64,000 nt of DNA from JBBDWR01 sp040902745 (GCA_040902745.1 JBBDWR010000028.1:124001-188000); one strand, 5' to 3'. Positions 43,221-52,211 are shown, numbered from the stretch's first letter. Notes: generated by a model from the sequence alone, not told the origin. Made by a program: numbers and translations.

Positions 43221-44462
43221 TCAGGCGGGGGGCCTGCACAGACCGTCGGGGCTATCGGTCACCCCGACGTTGCGCCGCCAGAAGTTGGCGGTTCCGGCCG
43301 TGTGGGTGCCGGTTGACTTGTCGTGGCAATCGAAGTCGCCGTTGTCCACTGACGTGTTGCGGCGGATCGAGTTGTCCGACGTGCCGACAGCGAAGGAGAT
43401 GCCGTCGACGTCGTTGTCTCGGAGGGTGTTGCCCCTCGCCTGTACGACGGCGGGAACCGCCGAGCTCACGTCGATCCCGCTCGACTCGGCATTCACGACC
43501 GAGTTGGCGATGATGTCGACGTTCGCCACGCCGGTTCCGAATCCATCGTCGCGGACCGCAACGCCCGCGAATGCGGCATTCCGAAGCACGTTGTCCTCGA
43601 TCAGGACTCCGTCGGACTGGCCACCCACGCGGATCGCCGAGCCCTGCGCGACGTCGTCAGCGTTCACGTTGTCCAGCGTCTTGTTCCCGAGGATCGAGAA
43701 GTTGAAGGCGCCGAACAGGTTGACGAAGTTGGCGTCGTTCGTGCTGCGGTTGGCCTGGATGATCACATCCGCGTTCTCGGCCGGGGGTGAGTACGCGAAC
43801 AGGATCGCACCGTTGGTGTGATCGCTGAACGTGTTCGCCCGCACCAGGATGCCCTTGGCGCCCTGGTCAGAGTAGATCCCGTTGCCGGCAGCCGCCCCGA
43901 GTTCGTTGTTGTCGGCGAACCTGTTGAACCGGACGATCGACTTCTGGTCGCCGGCAGAGTGCAGATACAGGCCGAACGTGTTCTCCGTGACGATGTTGTT
44001 CTGTACCTGGTAGCCGTCCGACAGGGGGCTCGTGTAGATACCCGCGTTGTCGGTGGCATTGCGCACGGTGAAGCCGTCCAGCACGATCCTGTTCGCCTCG
44101 AGGCGGAAGCCCGCCAGGGTTGCCGGCGGGTTGACCCGAGATTCCTGGCTCGACGGCACGGCCCTCGTCCTGGCGTCGACGCCGGACTGCGCGCCGAGGA
44201 TCGTCAGGTTCGGGGTCGAGACCGTGACGGACTCGGCATAGGGACCGGGACACACTTCGATCGTGTCGCCCAAAGCGGCGAGCGTGACAGCTCCCTGAAT
44301 CGTGGCGCTGTCGGCCGGCGTCACCGCGTTGCAGTCACCTACGGCTGCTAAACCGTCGCCGTCGACGACGAGCGTCGTGGCGGCCTGTGCCGCGGGAACC
44401 GATGCGAGTACCAGTGCTGCGGCTGCTGAGGCTACGAGCAGCCTGATAAGGCGATGTTTCAT
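43221..44462 (-). CDS. Secreted right-handed parallel beta-helix protein
   Basis: A 413-residue exported protein. The signal peptide is MKHRLIRLLVASAAAALVLA with an AQAA cleavage region. The mature part is a right-handed beta-helix of pectate-lyase/NosD type: an N-terminal DUF1565-like cap (ATIQGAVTLAALGDTIEVCPGPY) and many rungs with NNIV, NRFADNNE, NTFSDH and NRSTND asparagine ladders. Such folds bind or cleave polysaccharides; no catalytic triad is evident. The ATG at 44462 is preceded by AGGAA inside a small GAGA/TCTC hairpin. A structured leader lies upstream. The longer frame to 44861 contains no signal-peptide start and was rejected. Confidence 0.82.
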   Translation of the reverse strand: MKHRLIRLLVASAAAALVLASVPAAQAATTLVVDGDGLAAVGDCNAVTPADSATIQGAVTLAALGDTIEVCPGPYAESVTVSTPNLTILGAQSGVDARTRAVPSSQESRVNPPATLAGFRLEANRIVLDGFTVRNATDNAGIYTSPLSDGYQVQNNIVTENTFGLYLHSAGDQKSIVRFNRFADNNELGAAAGNGIYSDQGAKGILVRANTFSDHTNGAILFAYSPPAENADVIIQANRSTNDANFVNLFGAFNFSILGNKTLDNVNADDVAQGSAIRVGGQSDGVLIEDNVLRNAAFAGVAVRDDGFGTGVANVDIIANSVVNAESSGIDVSSAVPAVVQARGNTLRDNDVDGISFAVGTSDNSIRRNTSVDNGDFDCHDKSTGTHTAGTANFWRRNVGVTDSPDGLCRPPA

Positions 44463-44628
44463 GAGATTCCTCTCTCGTTGACGTGCTACGTGCACTCCTG
44501 GCCGTTCCCTTCGCGGAGAATCGGGGGTCCCCGTTTCGACGATCGACTCCGGCACGCCGTTGAGGCGTCGGAGTCGCGTGGGCTTGCGGAGTGCCGAACG
44601 GCCTAAGCCCTCGGACTCATCGACCCTA
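44463..44628 (-). promoter_or_regulatory. Possible structured mRNA leader of the beta-helix gene
   Basis: On the minus strand a TAGGGT box (44628-44623) predicts a transcript start near 44616. The next bases form two adjacent hairpins: 44610-44580 (GGGCTT/AAGCCC with an inner GCCG/CGGC) and 44576-44544 (8-bp CGACTCCG/CGGAGTCG plus 5-bp ACGCC/GGCGT, loop GTTGA). A small CGGGG/CCCCG hairpin lies at 44522-44533, and a GAGA/TCTC stem brackets the ribosome site at 44463-44474. I do not recognise a known riboswitch class. Confidence 0.45.
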
Positions 44629-44688
44629 CCCGTTTTCTCGTCAGGCAACTCATTCGGCCTAGTTGTTTCGCAGTCGAGCATCGTTCCT

Positions 44689-44719
44689 AGGCACGGATCG
44701 TTCGATCCGGTTCGTGCCT
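44689..44719. other. Inverted repeat in the 341-bp beta-helix/PHP intergenic region
   Basis: AGGCAC...GGATCG, loop TT, CGATCC...GTGCCT forms a 12-bp interrupted stem with a 5-nt bulge. It lies in the only gene-free stretch longer than 300 bp (44463-44803). The remainder of that stretch (44629-44688 and 44720-44803) shows no open reading frame of known type and no tRNA. Confidence 0.45.
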
Positions 44720-44803
44720 GGGTTCTGGAGAAACAAAACGCCTTTGGAGTGCCTGAGAGTCCATGTGACGCGCACCGGACAACTCTGCGACGATGCCCGG
44801 CCC

Positions 44804-45637
44804 ATGGCAGGTATCGATCTGCACGTACACACGAACCGCTCCGACGGCACGCTGACGCCAACGGAAGCCGTCGAACTGGCGGCCGAGCGTGGGCTGGACA
44901 CGATCGCGATCACCGATCACGACACGACCGACGGGCTCCAGGAGGCGGCGGCGGCCGGAGAGCGGCTCGGAGTCGCGATCGTGCCCGGGATCGAGTTCTC
45001 GACGGAATACGAGGGCAGCAGCCTGCACGTGCTCGCGTACTGGGCAGATCCCGCCGACCCCGCGCTCGTCGTGGAGCTGCGCCGTCTCAACGACACGCGG
45101 TTCCGCCGAGGGGAGCAGATGGTGGCCAAGCTCCAAGAGCTCGGCTACCCGATCGAGTTCGATCGCGTGCGCGAGATCGCCGGAGATAACCTGATCGCCC
45201 GGCCGCACGTCGCGCAGGCGATGGTGGAGGCGGGGATCGTTCCCGACGAGAAGTCGGCGTTCACCGATGAGTTCATCGCCGACGGTGGCCGGGCGAGCGT
45301 GCCCAAGCATGCGTTGCACCCGACCGATGCCCTCGCCTTGATCCGCGACGCCGGCGGAGTGTGCGTGATCGCCCACCCTGGCATGTGGAAAGGGAACGGA
45401 TCGGTTCCCGACGAGCTGATCGAGGAGATGGCCACCGGCGGCATGGTCGGGATCGAGGTCGATCATCCCGATCACGACCCGGACATGCGTGAGCGCTACC
45501 GCACGATGGGGGAGCGGCTCGAACTCGTGATCACCGGGTCCTCCGACTGCCACGGCGAGCGATATGGCTTCCGGATGGGCTCGGAGACCACCGACCCCGC
45601 CGAGCTGGACCGCCTGCGTCGCGCCGCGGGTCGCTAA
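44804..45637 (+). CDS. PHP-domain phosphoesterase (TrpH/RnaAM-like)
   Basis: A 277-residue metal-dependent phosphoesterase. PHP motifs are DLHVHTNRSDG (motif I), AITDHDTTDG (motif II), PGIEFS, a histidine in ARPHVAQAM, AHPGMWKGNG and GSSDCHGE (motif IV). Relatives hydrolyse 3',5'-bisphosphonucleotides or trim RNA 5' ends. The ATG at 44804 matches the start of the domain. The frame is open further upstream to 44663 but lacks family sequence. A GACGAT box 9 nt upstream could support a leaderless start. It lies 47 bp before the HAD gene on the same strand. Confidence 0.9.
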   Translation: MAGIDLHVHTNRSDGTLTPTEAVELAAERGLDTIAITDHDTTDGLQEAAAAGERLGVAIVPGIEFSTEYEGSSLHVLAYWADPADPALVVELRRLNDTRFRRGEQMVAKLQELGYPIEFDRVREIAGDNLIARPHVAQAMVEAGIVPDEKSAFTDEFIADGGRASVPKHALHPTDALALIRDAGGVCVIAHPGMWKGNGSVPDELIEEMATGGMVGIEVDHPDHDPDMRERYRTMGERLELVITGSSDCHGERYGFRMGSETTDPAELDRLRRAAGR

Positions 45638-45672
45638 CGGCCCCGTCGGCGTCTCGGCCGGCGAGCCCGCCG

Positions 45673-45678
45673 TAGGAT
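45673..45678 (+). promoter_or_regulatory. -10 box for leaderless HAD gene (TAGGAT)
   Basis: TAGGAT ends 6 nt before the GTG at 45685. No ribosome site is present. Confidence 0.55.
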
Positions 45679-45684
45679 ACGGCG

Positions 45685-46350
45685 GTGGTCGCATCGCTCG
45701 AGGTCGTGTTCTTCGATATCGGTGGTGTCCTCTACAGCGACACCGTCTACCGACGGGCGCTGCTGAGGGGACTGCACGATCTGGGGGCCGACGTCACCCA
45801 GGAGGACTTCGACGCGGAGTACGAGCGATTGCGCGCGGCGCAGTCGGCGTCGTTCCGTCGCTCGATCGCCGCCGAGTTCCTCGGACCTCACCCGGATATC
45901 GACGCGTTCCAACGGGAGACCGCGAAGTATTGGGCCTATCCGCCGGATGCGCTCGAGTCGGACGTCCGGTCGTGCCTGGCCGCACTCGAGGGGAGATACC
46001 GCCTCGGGATCGTTGCGAACCAGCCGAGCCACGTTCGGGCAGCGATGGAGCGCGACGGCATCGCGGACGCTTTCGAGTTGTGGGGAGTGTCGGACGATCT
46101 CGGGATCGAGAAACCCGATCCACGGATCTTCGCCGACGCCCTCGCGTCCGCGAAGGTGGCGGCCCAGCGCACGATGATGGTGGGCGACCGGCTCGACTAC
46201 GACGTCCGCCCCGCACGCGACGCCGGTATGCACACGACGTGGTTGCTCCGCGGAGAGGCCCCGGCCGATCCCACGCTGGAGCAGCTCGCGGTGCCCGAGA
46301 AGAGTATCCGCTCTCTCTCCGAGCTCCCGGCGGTGCTGGAGGCGATGTGA
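45685..46350 (+). CDS. HAD-family hydrolase
   Basis: A 221-residue haloacid-dehalogenase-type phosphatase. Motif I is VFFDIGGVLY: the nucleophile aspartate is present, while the second position is glycine, as in a known DxGGV subgroup. Motif II threonine or serine lies near IVANQPS, the lysine of motif III is in GIEKPDPRIF, and motif IV is MVGDRLDYDV. A helical cap lies between motifs I and II. The substrate is unknown. The GTG at 45685 appears leaderless. Confidence 0.88.
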   Translation: MVASLEVVFFDIGGVLYSDTVYRRALLRGLHDLGADVTQEDFDAEYERLRAAQSASFRRSIAAEFLGPHPDIDAFQRETAKYWAYPPDALESDVRSCLAALEGRYRLGIVANQPSHVRAAMERDGIADAFELWGVSDDLGIEKPDPRIFADALASAKVAAQRTMMVGDRLDYDVRPARDAGMHTTWLLRGEAPADPTLEQLAVPEKSIRSLSELPAVLEAM

Positions 46351-46384
46351 GGCATCCTGACCTGGCCACATCCGGGTGGTGCCG

Positions 46385-47794
46385 ATGCGCATCGTGATCG
46401 TGGGCGGCGGGTCCGTTGGGACGTTCGCGGCGCGAGAGCTGCAAGGGCCGCTCGAGCGGATGGGCCACGAACTCGTGCTCGTGAACCCCGAGAACTTCAT
46501 GCAGTACCAATCGCTGCTTCCCGAGGCCGCGGCCGGGAACATCGAGCCCCGACACGTGGTCGTGCCTCTGCGACAGGCGCTGCGTAAGACGCGGCTGATC
46601 GTCGGCGAGGCCCGCTCGGTCGATCACGAGCGCCGTGTGGTGCACGTGATGTTGATCGACGGGGGCACGATCGAGCTCTCCTACGAGGTGTTGATCCTCG
46701 CTCCCGGATCGCGATCGCGGACGTTGCCGATCCCCGGTCTGGCCGATCGCGCGGTCGGCTTCAAGACGGTGGCCGAGGCGATATTCCTGCGCAACCACAT
46801 CCTCTCGCGCCTCGATGTCGCGGCGGAGGCAACTGATCCGGAGCAACGTCGCGCGGCGCTGACGTTCGTGTTCGTCGGGGCAGGGTACGCGGGGGTCGAG
46901 GCGATCGCGGAGCTGGAGGATCTCGCGCGCGCCGCCACGAGGTACGTGCCCAGCGTCTCGCGAGCGGATATGCGGTGGGTGCTCGTCGAGGCGGGCCCAG
47001 CGATCCTGCCCGAGATCGGACCGGCGCTCGCCGGATATGCCGCGCGCGTCCTCGCCCGTCGTGGGATCGAGGTGTTCACCGACACCCGGCTCGAATCCGC
47101 GGAGTTCGGGACCGTGCGCCTGTCGAACGAACGATCGTGGCCGGCGCACACGCTCGTGTGGACCGCCGGGGTGACCCCCGAGCCGCTCGCTCTCGCGTCG
47201 GGACTGCCCGTCGACGGTCGCCATCGCATCGTGGTCGACGGATGCATGCGGGTGCAGGGGTTGGCCGACGTGTGGGCCGCGGGGGACGCGGCGGCGGTGC
47301 CCGATCCTGATTCCCCCGGCGGATTCAGCCCGCCGACCGCCCAGCATGCGGTCCGACAGGGCAAGCGGCTCGGCAAGAACGTGCTCGCCGTCCTGTCGGG
47401 CAAGGAGCCGTCGCCGTTCCGGTACAAGACGCTCGGATCACTTGCTTCCCTCGGACGGTACCGGGGGGTCGCGCGGGTGCTCGGTGTGCGACTGCGCGGG
47501 TTCCCGGCGTGGTTCGTAGCGCGTTCGTACCATCTGTGGATGATCCCGACGCCCAACCGCAAGGCGCGCATCGTTGTCGACTGGACGTTCGGGCTGCTGT
47601 TCTCTCGCGACATGACCCAGCTGGGCTCGCTCCAGGCGCCGCGCGCGCCGTTCGCTCGCGCGGTCGGTGATGCCGCCCTCGCGCCACCCCCGCGTGTGGA
47701 CCCCGAGCCCGACGGTGCGGCGAACCTCGCCGACGTGGACGTGGATCGAGGCGAACCGGGTGTTGCCGACTCCTCGGGTGGGAACGACCCCTAG
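46385..47794 (+). CDS. Type II NADH dehydrogenase-like flavoprotein
   Basis: A 469-residue two-dinucleotide-binding flavoprotein. The FAD motif is IVIVGGGSVGTFAARELQ, the second Rossmann motif VFVGAGYAGVEAIAEL, with LAPGSRSRTLPIPG and WAAGDAAAVPDP for FAD contact. The segment FMQYQSLLPEAAAGNIEPRHVVVPLR is typical of NDH-2. The C-terminal membrane-associating region (RYRGVARVLGVRLRGFPAWFVARSYHL) is present. An acidic tail of about 50 residues is extra. It oxidises NADH and reduces quinone without proton pumping. The ATG at 46385 starts at the FAD motif. Its TAG overlaps the stop of the convergent gene (CTAG). Confidence 0.9.
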   Translation: MRIVIVGGGSVGTFAARELQGPLERMGHELVLVNPENFMQYQSLLPEAAAGNIEPRHVVVPLRQALRKTRLIVGEARSVDHERRVVHVMLIDGGTIELSYEVLILAPGSRSRTLPIPGLADRAVGFKTVAEAIFLRNHILSRLDVAAEATDPEQRRAALTFVFVGAGYAGVEAIAELEDLARAATRYVPSVSRADMRWVLVEAGPAILPEIGPALAGYAARVLARRGIEVFTDTRLESAEFGTVRLSNERSWPAHTLVWTAGVTPEPLALASGLPVDGRHRIVVDGCMRVQGLADVWAAGDAAAVPDPDSPGGFSPPTAQHAVRQGKRLGKNVLAVLSGKEPSPFRYKTLGSLASLGRYRGVARVLGVRLRGFPAWFVARSYHLWMIPTPNRKARIVVDWTFGLLFSRDMTQLGSLQAPRAPFARAVGDAALAPPPRVDPEPDGAANLADVDVDRGEPGVADSSGGNDP

Positions 47795-48510
47795 TCGCCG
47801 GCCGCGGGTGCCAGGCCGAGGAGGCAGAAGGCCTCACGCCGCTCGCCGTGACCGTTGAGCACCACCGATCCCTCCGCGTGCACAGACGCGGCGCCGGTCA
47901 CGTGCCCGAGCGTGTCGGCAGACAGAAGGATCTGTCCGAAGCCTGCGTCGGCCGCGAGCCGGGCGGCGAAGGTGTGCAGCGTGCCGACCGCCCGGAACGG
48001 CATCGGCGTGATCCCGCCGACCGCCAGGTCGACGACGCTTCCGGTGTGCACGCCGACGGCTGCATCCAAACCGTCGTGATCTCGGCCGTGCCCGTGTCCG
48101 CTCGGCGCGGCGCTCCCCGCAGGACACGCGGCACGGGCGGCATCACGCGCATCCACCGCAGCCGCAACCGCTCGCAGAGCATGGTCGTTGGCGCCGAAAG
48201 AGGCGATCAGGACGGGCCGGGAAGAAGATCCCTCCAATGCGACCTCGTCGGCGCCGTGCGAGAGCAGATGCGACGCGATGTGATCCACGGCAAGTTCGAC
48301 GGCCGCTCGCGCCTCGTCGTGGCCGAGGCGCTGCTCTACGCTTCGCGCGCCTCGGATCTCGATCTCGACGACGCTCATCCTGCGCTCCGGCCCGAGGGTC
48401 GACTGGACGGGCTCGGACGCGGGCATGCCGATCCGCCTGCTCGCCCGTGTGCCGTTGCGACCCACCGGGAAGGGAACGACGACGCCGTTCGTGCCCGGTT
48501 CTTGATCCAT
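47791..48510 (-). CDS. Degenerate class III cyclase-like protein (second copy)
   Basis: A 239-residue protein resembling the C-terminal half of adenylate/guanylate cyclases: DAAVGVHTGSVVDLAVGG, then FAARLAADAGFGQILLSADT. The N-terminal MSVVEIEIRGARS strand lacks the catalytic aspartate (normally FADIVGFT), so activity is unlikely. A His/Gly-rich insert (PSGHGHGRDHDG) precedes the HTG strand. It is a homologue of the protein at 29178-29786. It converges with NDH-2 (stops share CTAG at 47791-47794) and lies upstream of the CBS gene on the other side of a 39-bp gap, with that gene reading towards it. Confidence 0.6.
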   Translation of the reverse strand: MDQEPGTNGVVVPFPVGRNGTRASRRIGMPASEPVQSTLGPERRMSVVEIEIRGARSVEQRLGHDEARAAVELAVDHIASHLLSHGADEVALEGSSSRPVLIASFGANDHALRAVAAAVDARDAARAACPAGSAAPSGHGHGRDHDGLDAAVGVHTGSVVDLAVGGITPMPFRAVGTLHTFAARLAADAGFGQILLSADTLGHVTGAASVHAEGSVVLNGHGERREAFCLLGLAPAAGD

Positions 48511-48549
48511 GCCACCTGTATCGGCACGAGGTGTGTCCGGGCTGAGGAG

Positions 48550-49008
48550 TCAGCCGGCGGTGGAGCGGTTGATCCGCGCTGCTGCGGAAAGGGTGGTTTG
48601 GCTGCGGTGGAGGTCGGCGAGCTCGTGCCCGCCCGAGATCTCCTCGACCGCCCAGGTGGTCAGGTCGCGGATCGACAGGATCCCCGCGAGGACCCCGTGG
48701 TCGACCACGGGGAGGTGGCGGATCTGCAGCCGCGCCATGTGCTCGGCCGCCTCGGCAACGTCCGTCTTGCCGCTGACCGTGTCGAGCTCGCGAGTCATCC
48801 GGTTCCCGATCTGGATCGATCGCGGATCGAGCCCCTCGGCGACGACGTTGACCAGGTCGCGTTCGGTGACGATGCCGGCGAGCGCCTCACCCTCCATCAC
48901 GACCACGGACGAGATGTGGTTGTCGTGGAGGAGACGGGCGACGTCGGCGAACGTGTCGTCCGGCCGTGCCCGCACGACGTTCGGCTTCATGACCTCGGCG
49001 ACCTTCAT
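48550..49008 (-). CDS. Two-CBS-domain protein
   Basis: A 152-residue protein that is essentially a tandem CBS (Bateman) module: first repeat VAEVMKPNVVRARPDDTFADVARLLHDNHISSVVVME, then GIVTERDLVNVV; second repeat MTRELDTVSGKTDVAEAAEHMARLQIRHLPVVDHG, then GILSIRDLT. Such modules bind adenosine nucleotides and tune partner enzymes. The ATG at 49008 follows GAGGAGG at good spacing; the frame upstream to 49083 is untranslated leader. It reads in the same direction as the cyclase-like gene, with a 39-bp gap between them, so the two may be cotranscribed. Confidence 0.9.
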   Translation of the reverse strand: MKVAEVMKPNVVRARPDDTFADVARLLHDNHISSVVVMEGEALAGIVTERDLVNVVAEGLDPRSIQIGNRMTRELDTVSGKTDVAEAAEHMARLQIRHLPVVDHGVLAGILSIRDLTTWAVEEISGGHELADLHRSQTTLSAAARINRSTAG

Positions 49009-49110
49009 CGTTCCTCCTCGACGGGGAAGTGGGCTCCCCAGGGTACCGCCCCAACCCGCCCCGACGCCAGCCGTACGAAGCACGGGTCGGTCTGTAAGAA
49101 GTCCTCAAGA

Positions 49111-49130
49111 AGCGAGCGTAAGCGAGCGTA
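49111..49130. repeat. Two perfect tandem 10-bp repeats
   Basis: The unit agcgagcgta occurs twice back to back (49111-49120, 49121-49130), 10 bp before the tldE stop codon and about 100 bp upstream of the CBS gene start. It is on the promoter side of the CBS gene. No function is evident. Confidence 0.4.
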
Positions 49131-49139
49131 GGCCCCGAA

Positions 49140-50489
49140 CTAGTGATCGCTCGTGCTGGAGAAGGTGAATCGGTCGATCTTGAGGGCGGGGACGCAGCTT
49201 GCCGCGAAGAAGAACTCGCTCGCGAGGGCCGTGTCGCGGCCAACCATCGACACATCCGACAGCGCCCCGAGCACCGATTGCGTGAACCGAAGGTTGTGGA
49301 CGGGGCCGACGATCTTGCCATCTTCGATCAGGAACGTTCCGTCGCGGGTCATCCCGGTGATCGTGGACTCGATCGGATGTACGACGTTCGTGTAGTGGAA
49401 GCGGGTGACCAGCAGGCCGCGACCGGTGGCGGCGATCATCTCGTCCACGCTCGCCGTCCCGGGTTCCAGGAACAGGTTGAGAGGGAACGGTCCGTCGGGG
49501 TTCGGGGCGGGTAGTCCGTGGCCGGTGGAGGTGGTGTTCGCCTGCTTCGCCGTTCGCAGGTCGTAGACCCCGTCGACGAACATGCCGTCGCGGATCAGGT
49601 CGACCCTGCGCTTGGGGACGCCTTCGAAGTCGAAGGGCGGACCGACCGTGTGGGGGTCCGTCGCGTCGTCGAAGATCGTGATCGACTCATCCGCGACTCG
49701 CTGCCCCTGCCGTCCGGCCAAGCAGGACTCGCCTTCGAGCAGACCCTTGCCCCCCAGACCGAGGTAGGCGAGGAACTCCAGAAGCGTCGACGAAGCAGCG
49801 GGTTCAAGGACGACCTCATACGTGCCGGGTTCGATCGGACGTGGGTTGGTGGACGCCACCGCCTTGCTCGCCGCCGCCGCCCCGAGCGCGCCCGGGTCGA
49901 CGTCCTCGACCCGCGGAGTGATCGATTCGGCGAACCCGTTGCCCCCGTCCGGCCCGGTGATCACGGCGTTCAGCTGCGCCTGGGTGATCGGTGCCCAGCA
50001 TCGCTGTCCCTGCGTGTTGGCGATCCCCAGCTCCATCGCCGTCGTCTCGTACGCTCCGGCCGCGTGCATCCGGTCCCCGCACGAGGCGATCACCTCGGCG
50101 ACCGCGGCCGCTCTTTGTGCCGGGGACGTCGCCGCGGTGGCTTCGTCGAAACCGGTCGCAGCAGGGATATCGGCCGGCGGCGCGAGTCCGGGGAAGGATG
50201 GGTCGGGGGAGACCACCCCGGTCATCTCCAAGGCGCTGCGCCCGGCCGACCCCGCACCCGTGGAGGAGAAGTCGTTGGTCGAAGCCACGCCGATGCGTCC
50301 GTCGCGGATCACGCGGACCCGCAGACTGGTGTCCTCGCGCGCGGTGCTCTGGTGGATCTGCGACGAGGCGAACCGCGTGTTGCCGGCCCACTCGTGCATG
50401 AAGAGCACTTCCACCCCGTCCGCGCCCTCGAGTTCGAGTGCGGCCGCCGCCACGGCTGCGAACGCCTCTTCACCGATCAGGCCGGGCAC
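49140..50489 (-). CDS. tldE: TldE/PmbA subunit of the TldD/TldE protease
   Basis: A 449-residue non-catalytic partner of TldD. Family segments include the C-terminal FPLNLFLEPG, EMIAATGRGLLVTRFHYTNVVHPIESTITGMTRDGTFLIEDGKI, and LRFTQSVLGALSDV. It lacks an HExxxH site, as TldE does. With TldD it forms a ring-like zinc protease that unfolds and trims peptides and matures microcin B17 and CcdA in E. coli. The GTG at 50489 follows GGGGTGGG and gives MPGLIGEEAFAAVA. It lies 55 bp after tldD on the same strand. Confidence 0.92.
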   Translation of the reverse strand: MPGLIGEEAFAAVAAAALELEGADGVEVLFMHEWAGNTRFASSQIHQSTAREDTSLRVRVIRDGRIGVASTNDFSSTGAGSAGRSALEMTGVVSPDPSFPGLAPPADIPAATGFDEATAATSPAQRAAAVAEVIASCGDRMHAAGAYETTAMELGIANTQGQRCWAPITQAQLNAVITGPDGGNGFAESITPRVEDVDPGALGAAAASKAVASTNPRPIEPGTYEVVLEPAASSTLLEFLAYLGLGGKGLLEGESCLAGRQGQRVADESITIFDDATDPHTVGPPFDFEGVPKRRVDLIRDGMFVDGVYDLRTAKQANTTSTGHGLPAPNPDGPFPLNLFLEPGTASVDEMIAATGRGLLVTRFHYTNVVHPIESTITGMTRDGTFLIEDGKIVGPVHNLRFTQSVLGALSDVSMVGRDTALASEFFFAASCVPALKIDRFTFSSTSDH

Positions 50490-50544
50490 ATGCCCACCCC
50501 TGTGGTCACGACGGTTCGAACCGCCGCTCGCGCATGCGCCGCTG

Positions 50545-52008
50545 TCATCGGACCCCGATCTGGACGTTGCGGAATCGCGCCGGGCTAGTGCCGTGTCCCA
50601 CCCGAGCCACCTGACCCGGTTGGCCCTTCCCGCAGTTCGGCGTGCCCCATACCGTCCACTCCTCCGGGCCCGCGATCGCGTCGCAGGAGTTCCAGAATCC
50701 CGTCGTGATCCCCGCGTAGGTGGGATTGCGAAGAGGCTCGGCAAGTTTGCCGTCCCGGATCCGCCACGCGATCTCGCAGCCGAACTGGAAGTTCACCCGC
50801 TTGTCGTCTATCGACCACGAACGGTTCGTTGCCATGTACACACCGTCGTCCGTGTCTCCGATGATGTCGGCGAGTGATCCCTCTCCGGGTTCGAGCGAGA
50901 TGTTCGTCATCCGGATCAGCGGGAGATGTGCCCAACCGTCCGCTCGCATGGTGCCGCTGGAAACGTCGCCGATCACCGGCGCGGTCTCCCTGCTGGAGAT
51001 GAAGCGTTCGAACGTGCCGTCGACGATGATCGGCGTGCGCTGCGCTCGAACACCCTCGTCGTCGTAGGCGAACGTTCCGAGTCCACCGCGCAAGGTCGCG
51101 TCGGCGGTGATGTTCACGATCGGACTGGCGTAGCGCAGGGACCCTCGGTCCTGCGGCGTGACGAACGAGGTGCCCGCGTAGGCGGCCTCCATGCCGAGCA
51201 CGCGGTCGAGTTCGACGGCGTGACCGATGGACTCGTGCACCTGGAGTTCGACCTGGCCGGAGTCCAGCACCAGGGTGGTGATCTCCGTCGGACACTCGGG
51301 AGCGTGCGTTAGCTCCACAGCCTGCGACGACGTGCGTTCGGCTTCGGTGAGCAGTCCCAGTGAGCGGATGTGCTCGTATCCGGCGCCCGAGAGGTGCCCA
51401 CGGAAGGAGTTCGGATACGACCGGTGCTGCACCTCCCCGTCGTCGACCGCCACGGCCTCGATGCCGCCCCCGGAATGTGTGATCGTTTGATCGATCGCGG
51501 CTCCTTCGCTGGACGCGAAACAGGTACGCCGCCGGTAGAAGTCGAGCGATCCGATCGCGAAGGTGATCCCCGGGACCTGCTGCATACGCCGGCTGGCTTC
51601 CGTCAACAGCGCGACCTTCTCCTCGAGCGGGACCTCGAAAGGGTCTTCCTGGCAGGGTCCGTGCCAGTGGTCCACGACCGGTTCCAGATCGGAGAGCTGC
51701 ACGGGGTCGCCGGGAACGACGGTCGCGGCGCGGGCTTGCTCGATGGCGAGCTTTGCCGCGCGTTGGATCTCCGCGGCGTCGGTACGCGCCGTCGCGGCGA
51801 AACCCCATCGCCCGTTGACGAGGACCCGGATCCCGACACCGGAGGACGTCGAGCGGTCGATGCCCTCCATCTCCTGATTGCGCACCGTGAGGGTTTCGGT
51901 GTCGTCTCGTCCGGCGCGGGCGTCCGCGTAATCGGCGCCGGCCGCGGCGGCAGCGTCGACCGCCTCCTTGGCCACGTCCAGCAACCCCGGTCCCCTCCCC
52001 TTCGCCAC
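50545..52008 (-). CDS. tldD: TldD metalloprotease
   Basis: A 487-residue zinc protease. The metal-binding motif HESIGHAVELDR (HExxxH) lies near residue 265, followed by the TldD segments YAGTSFVTP, RYASPIVNITADATLRGGLGTFAYDDEGV and the C-terminal RNPTYAGITTGFWNSCDAI. It is the catalytic half of the TldD/TldE pair, with tldE next downstream. The GTG at 52008 was chosen because the domain starts right after it (LLDVAKEAVDAAAAAG). A TACCCT box lies about 30 nt upstream. The frame runs on upstream to 52158 without family sequence. Confidence 0.93.
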   Translation of the reverse strand: MAKGRGPGLLDVAKEAVDAAAAAGADYADARAGRDDTETLTVRNQEMEGIDRSTSSGVGIRVLVNGRWGFAATARTDAAEIQRAAKLAIEQARAATVVPGDPVQLSDLEPVVDHWHGPCQEDPFEVPLEEKVALLTEASRRMQQVPGITFAIGSLDFYRRRTCFASSEGAAIDQTITHSGGGIEAVAVDDGEVQHRSYPNSFRGHLSGAGYEHIRSLGLLTEAERTSSQAVELTHAPECPTEITTLVLDSGQVELQVHESIGHAVELDRVLGMEAAYAGTSFVTPQDRGSLRYASPIVNITADATLRGGLGTFAYDDEGVRAQRTPIIVDGTFERFISSRETAPVIGDVSSGTMRADGWAHLPLIRMTNISLEPGEGSLADIIGDTDDGVYMATNRSWSIDDKRVNFQFGCEIAWRIRDGKLAEPLRNPTYAGITTGFWNSCDAIAGPEEWTVWGTPNCGKGQPGQVARVGHGTSPARFRNVQIGVR

Positions 52009-52211
52009 TCCCAGAGCGGCCGTCCGTGCGGCGAAAGGGTAGCAGCGGCCCGACCCGCGTTCGGGTAGGGAGATCGGCCCACCAGTGCATCGGCCATCCG
52101 CCCCACAACGCTGAGCGAGGACAGAGCGAGCCGGCGCGCATGGGAAGATGCACGACACTCACGAGAACCGATCCAGGGACGAAGCGAACGACGCCAAGGA
52201 GGACACACACC

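Noticed and set aside
44690..44720. tRNA gene suggested by a GTTCGATCC T-loop-like string
   Set aside because: No acceptor, D or anticodon arms can be formed around it. It belongs to an inverted repeat.
44463..44803. Known riboswitch (c-di-GMP or c-di-AMP classes) in the beta-helix leader
   Set aside because: The hairpins are clear, but the conserved bases I know for those classes (such as GCAAAGC or GGGGUGAAU) are not present.
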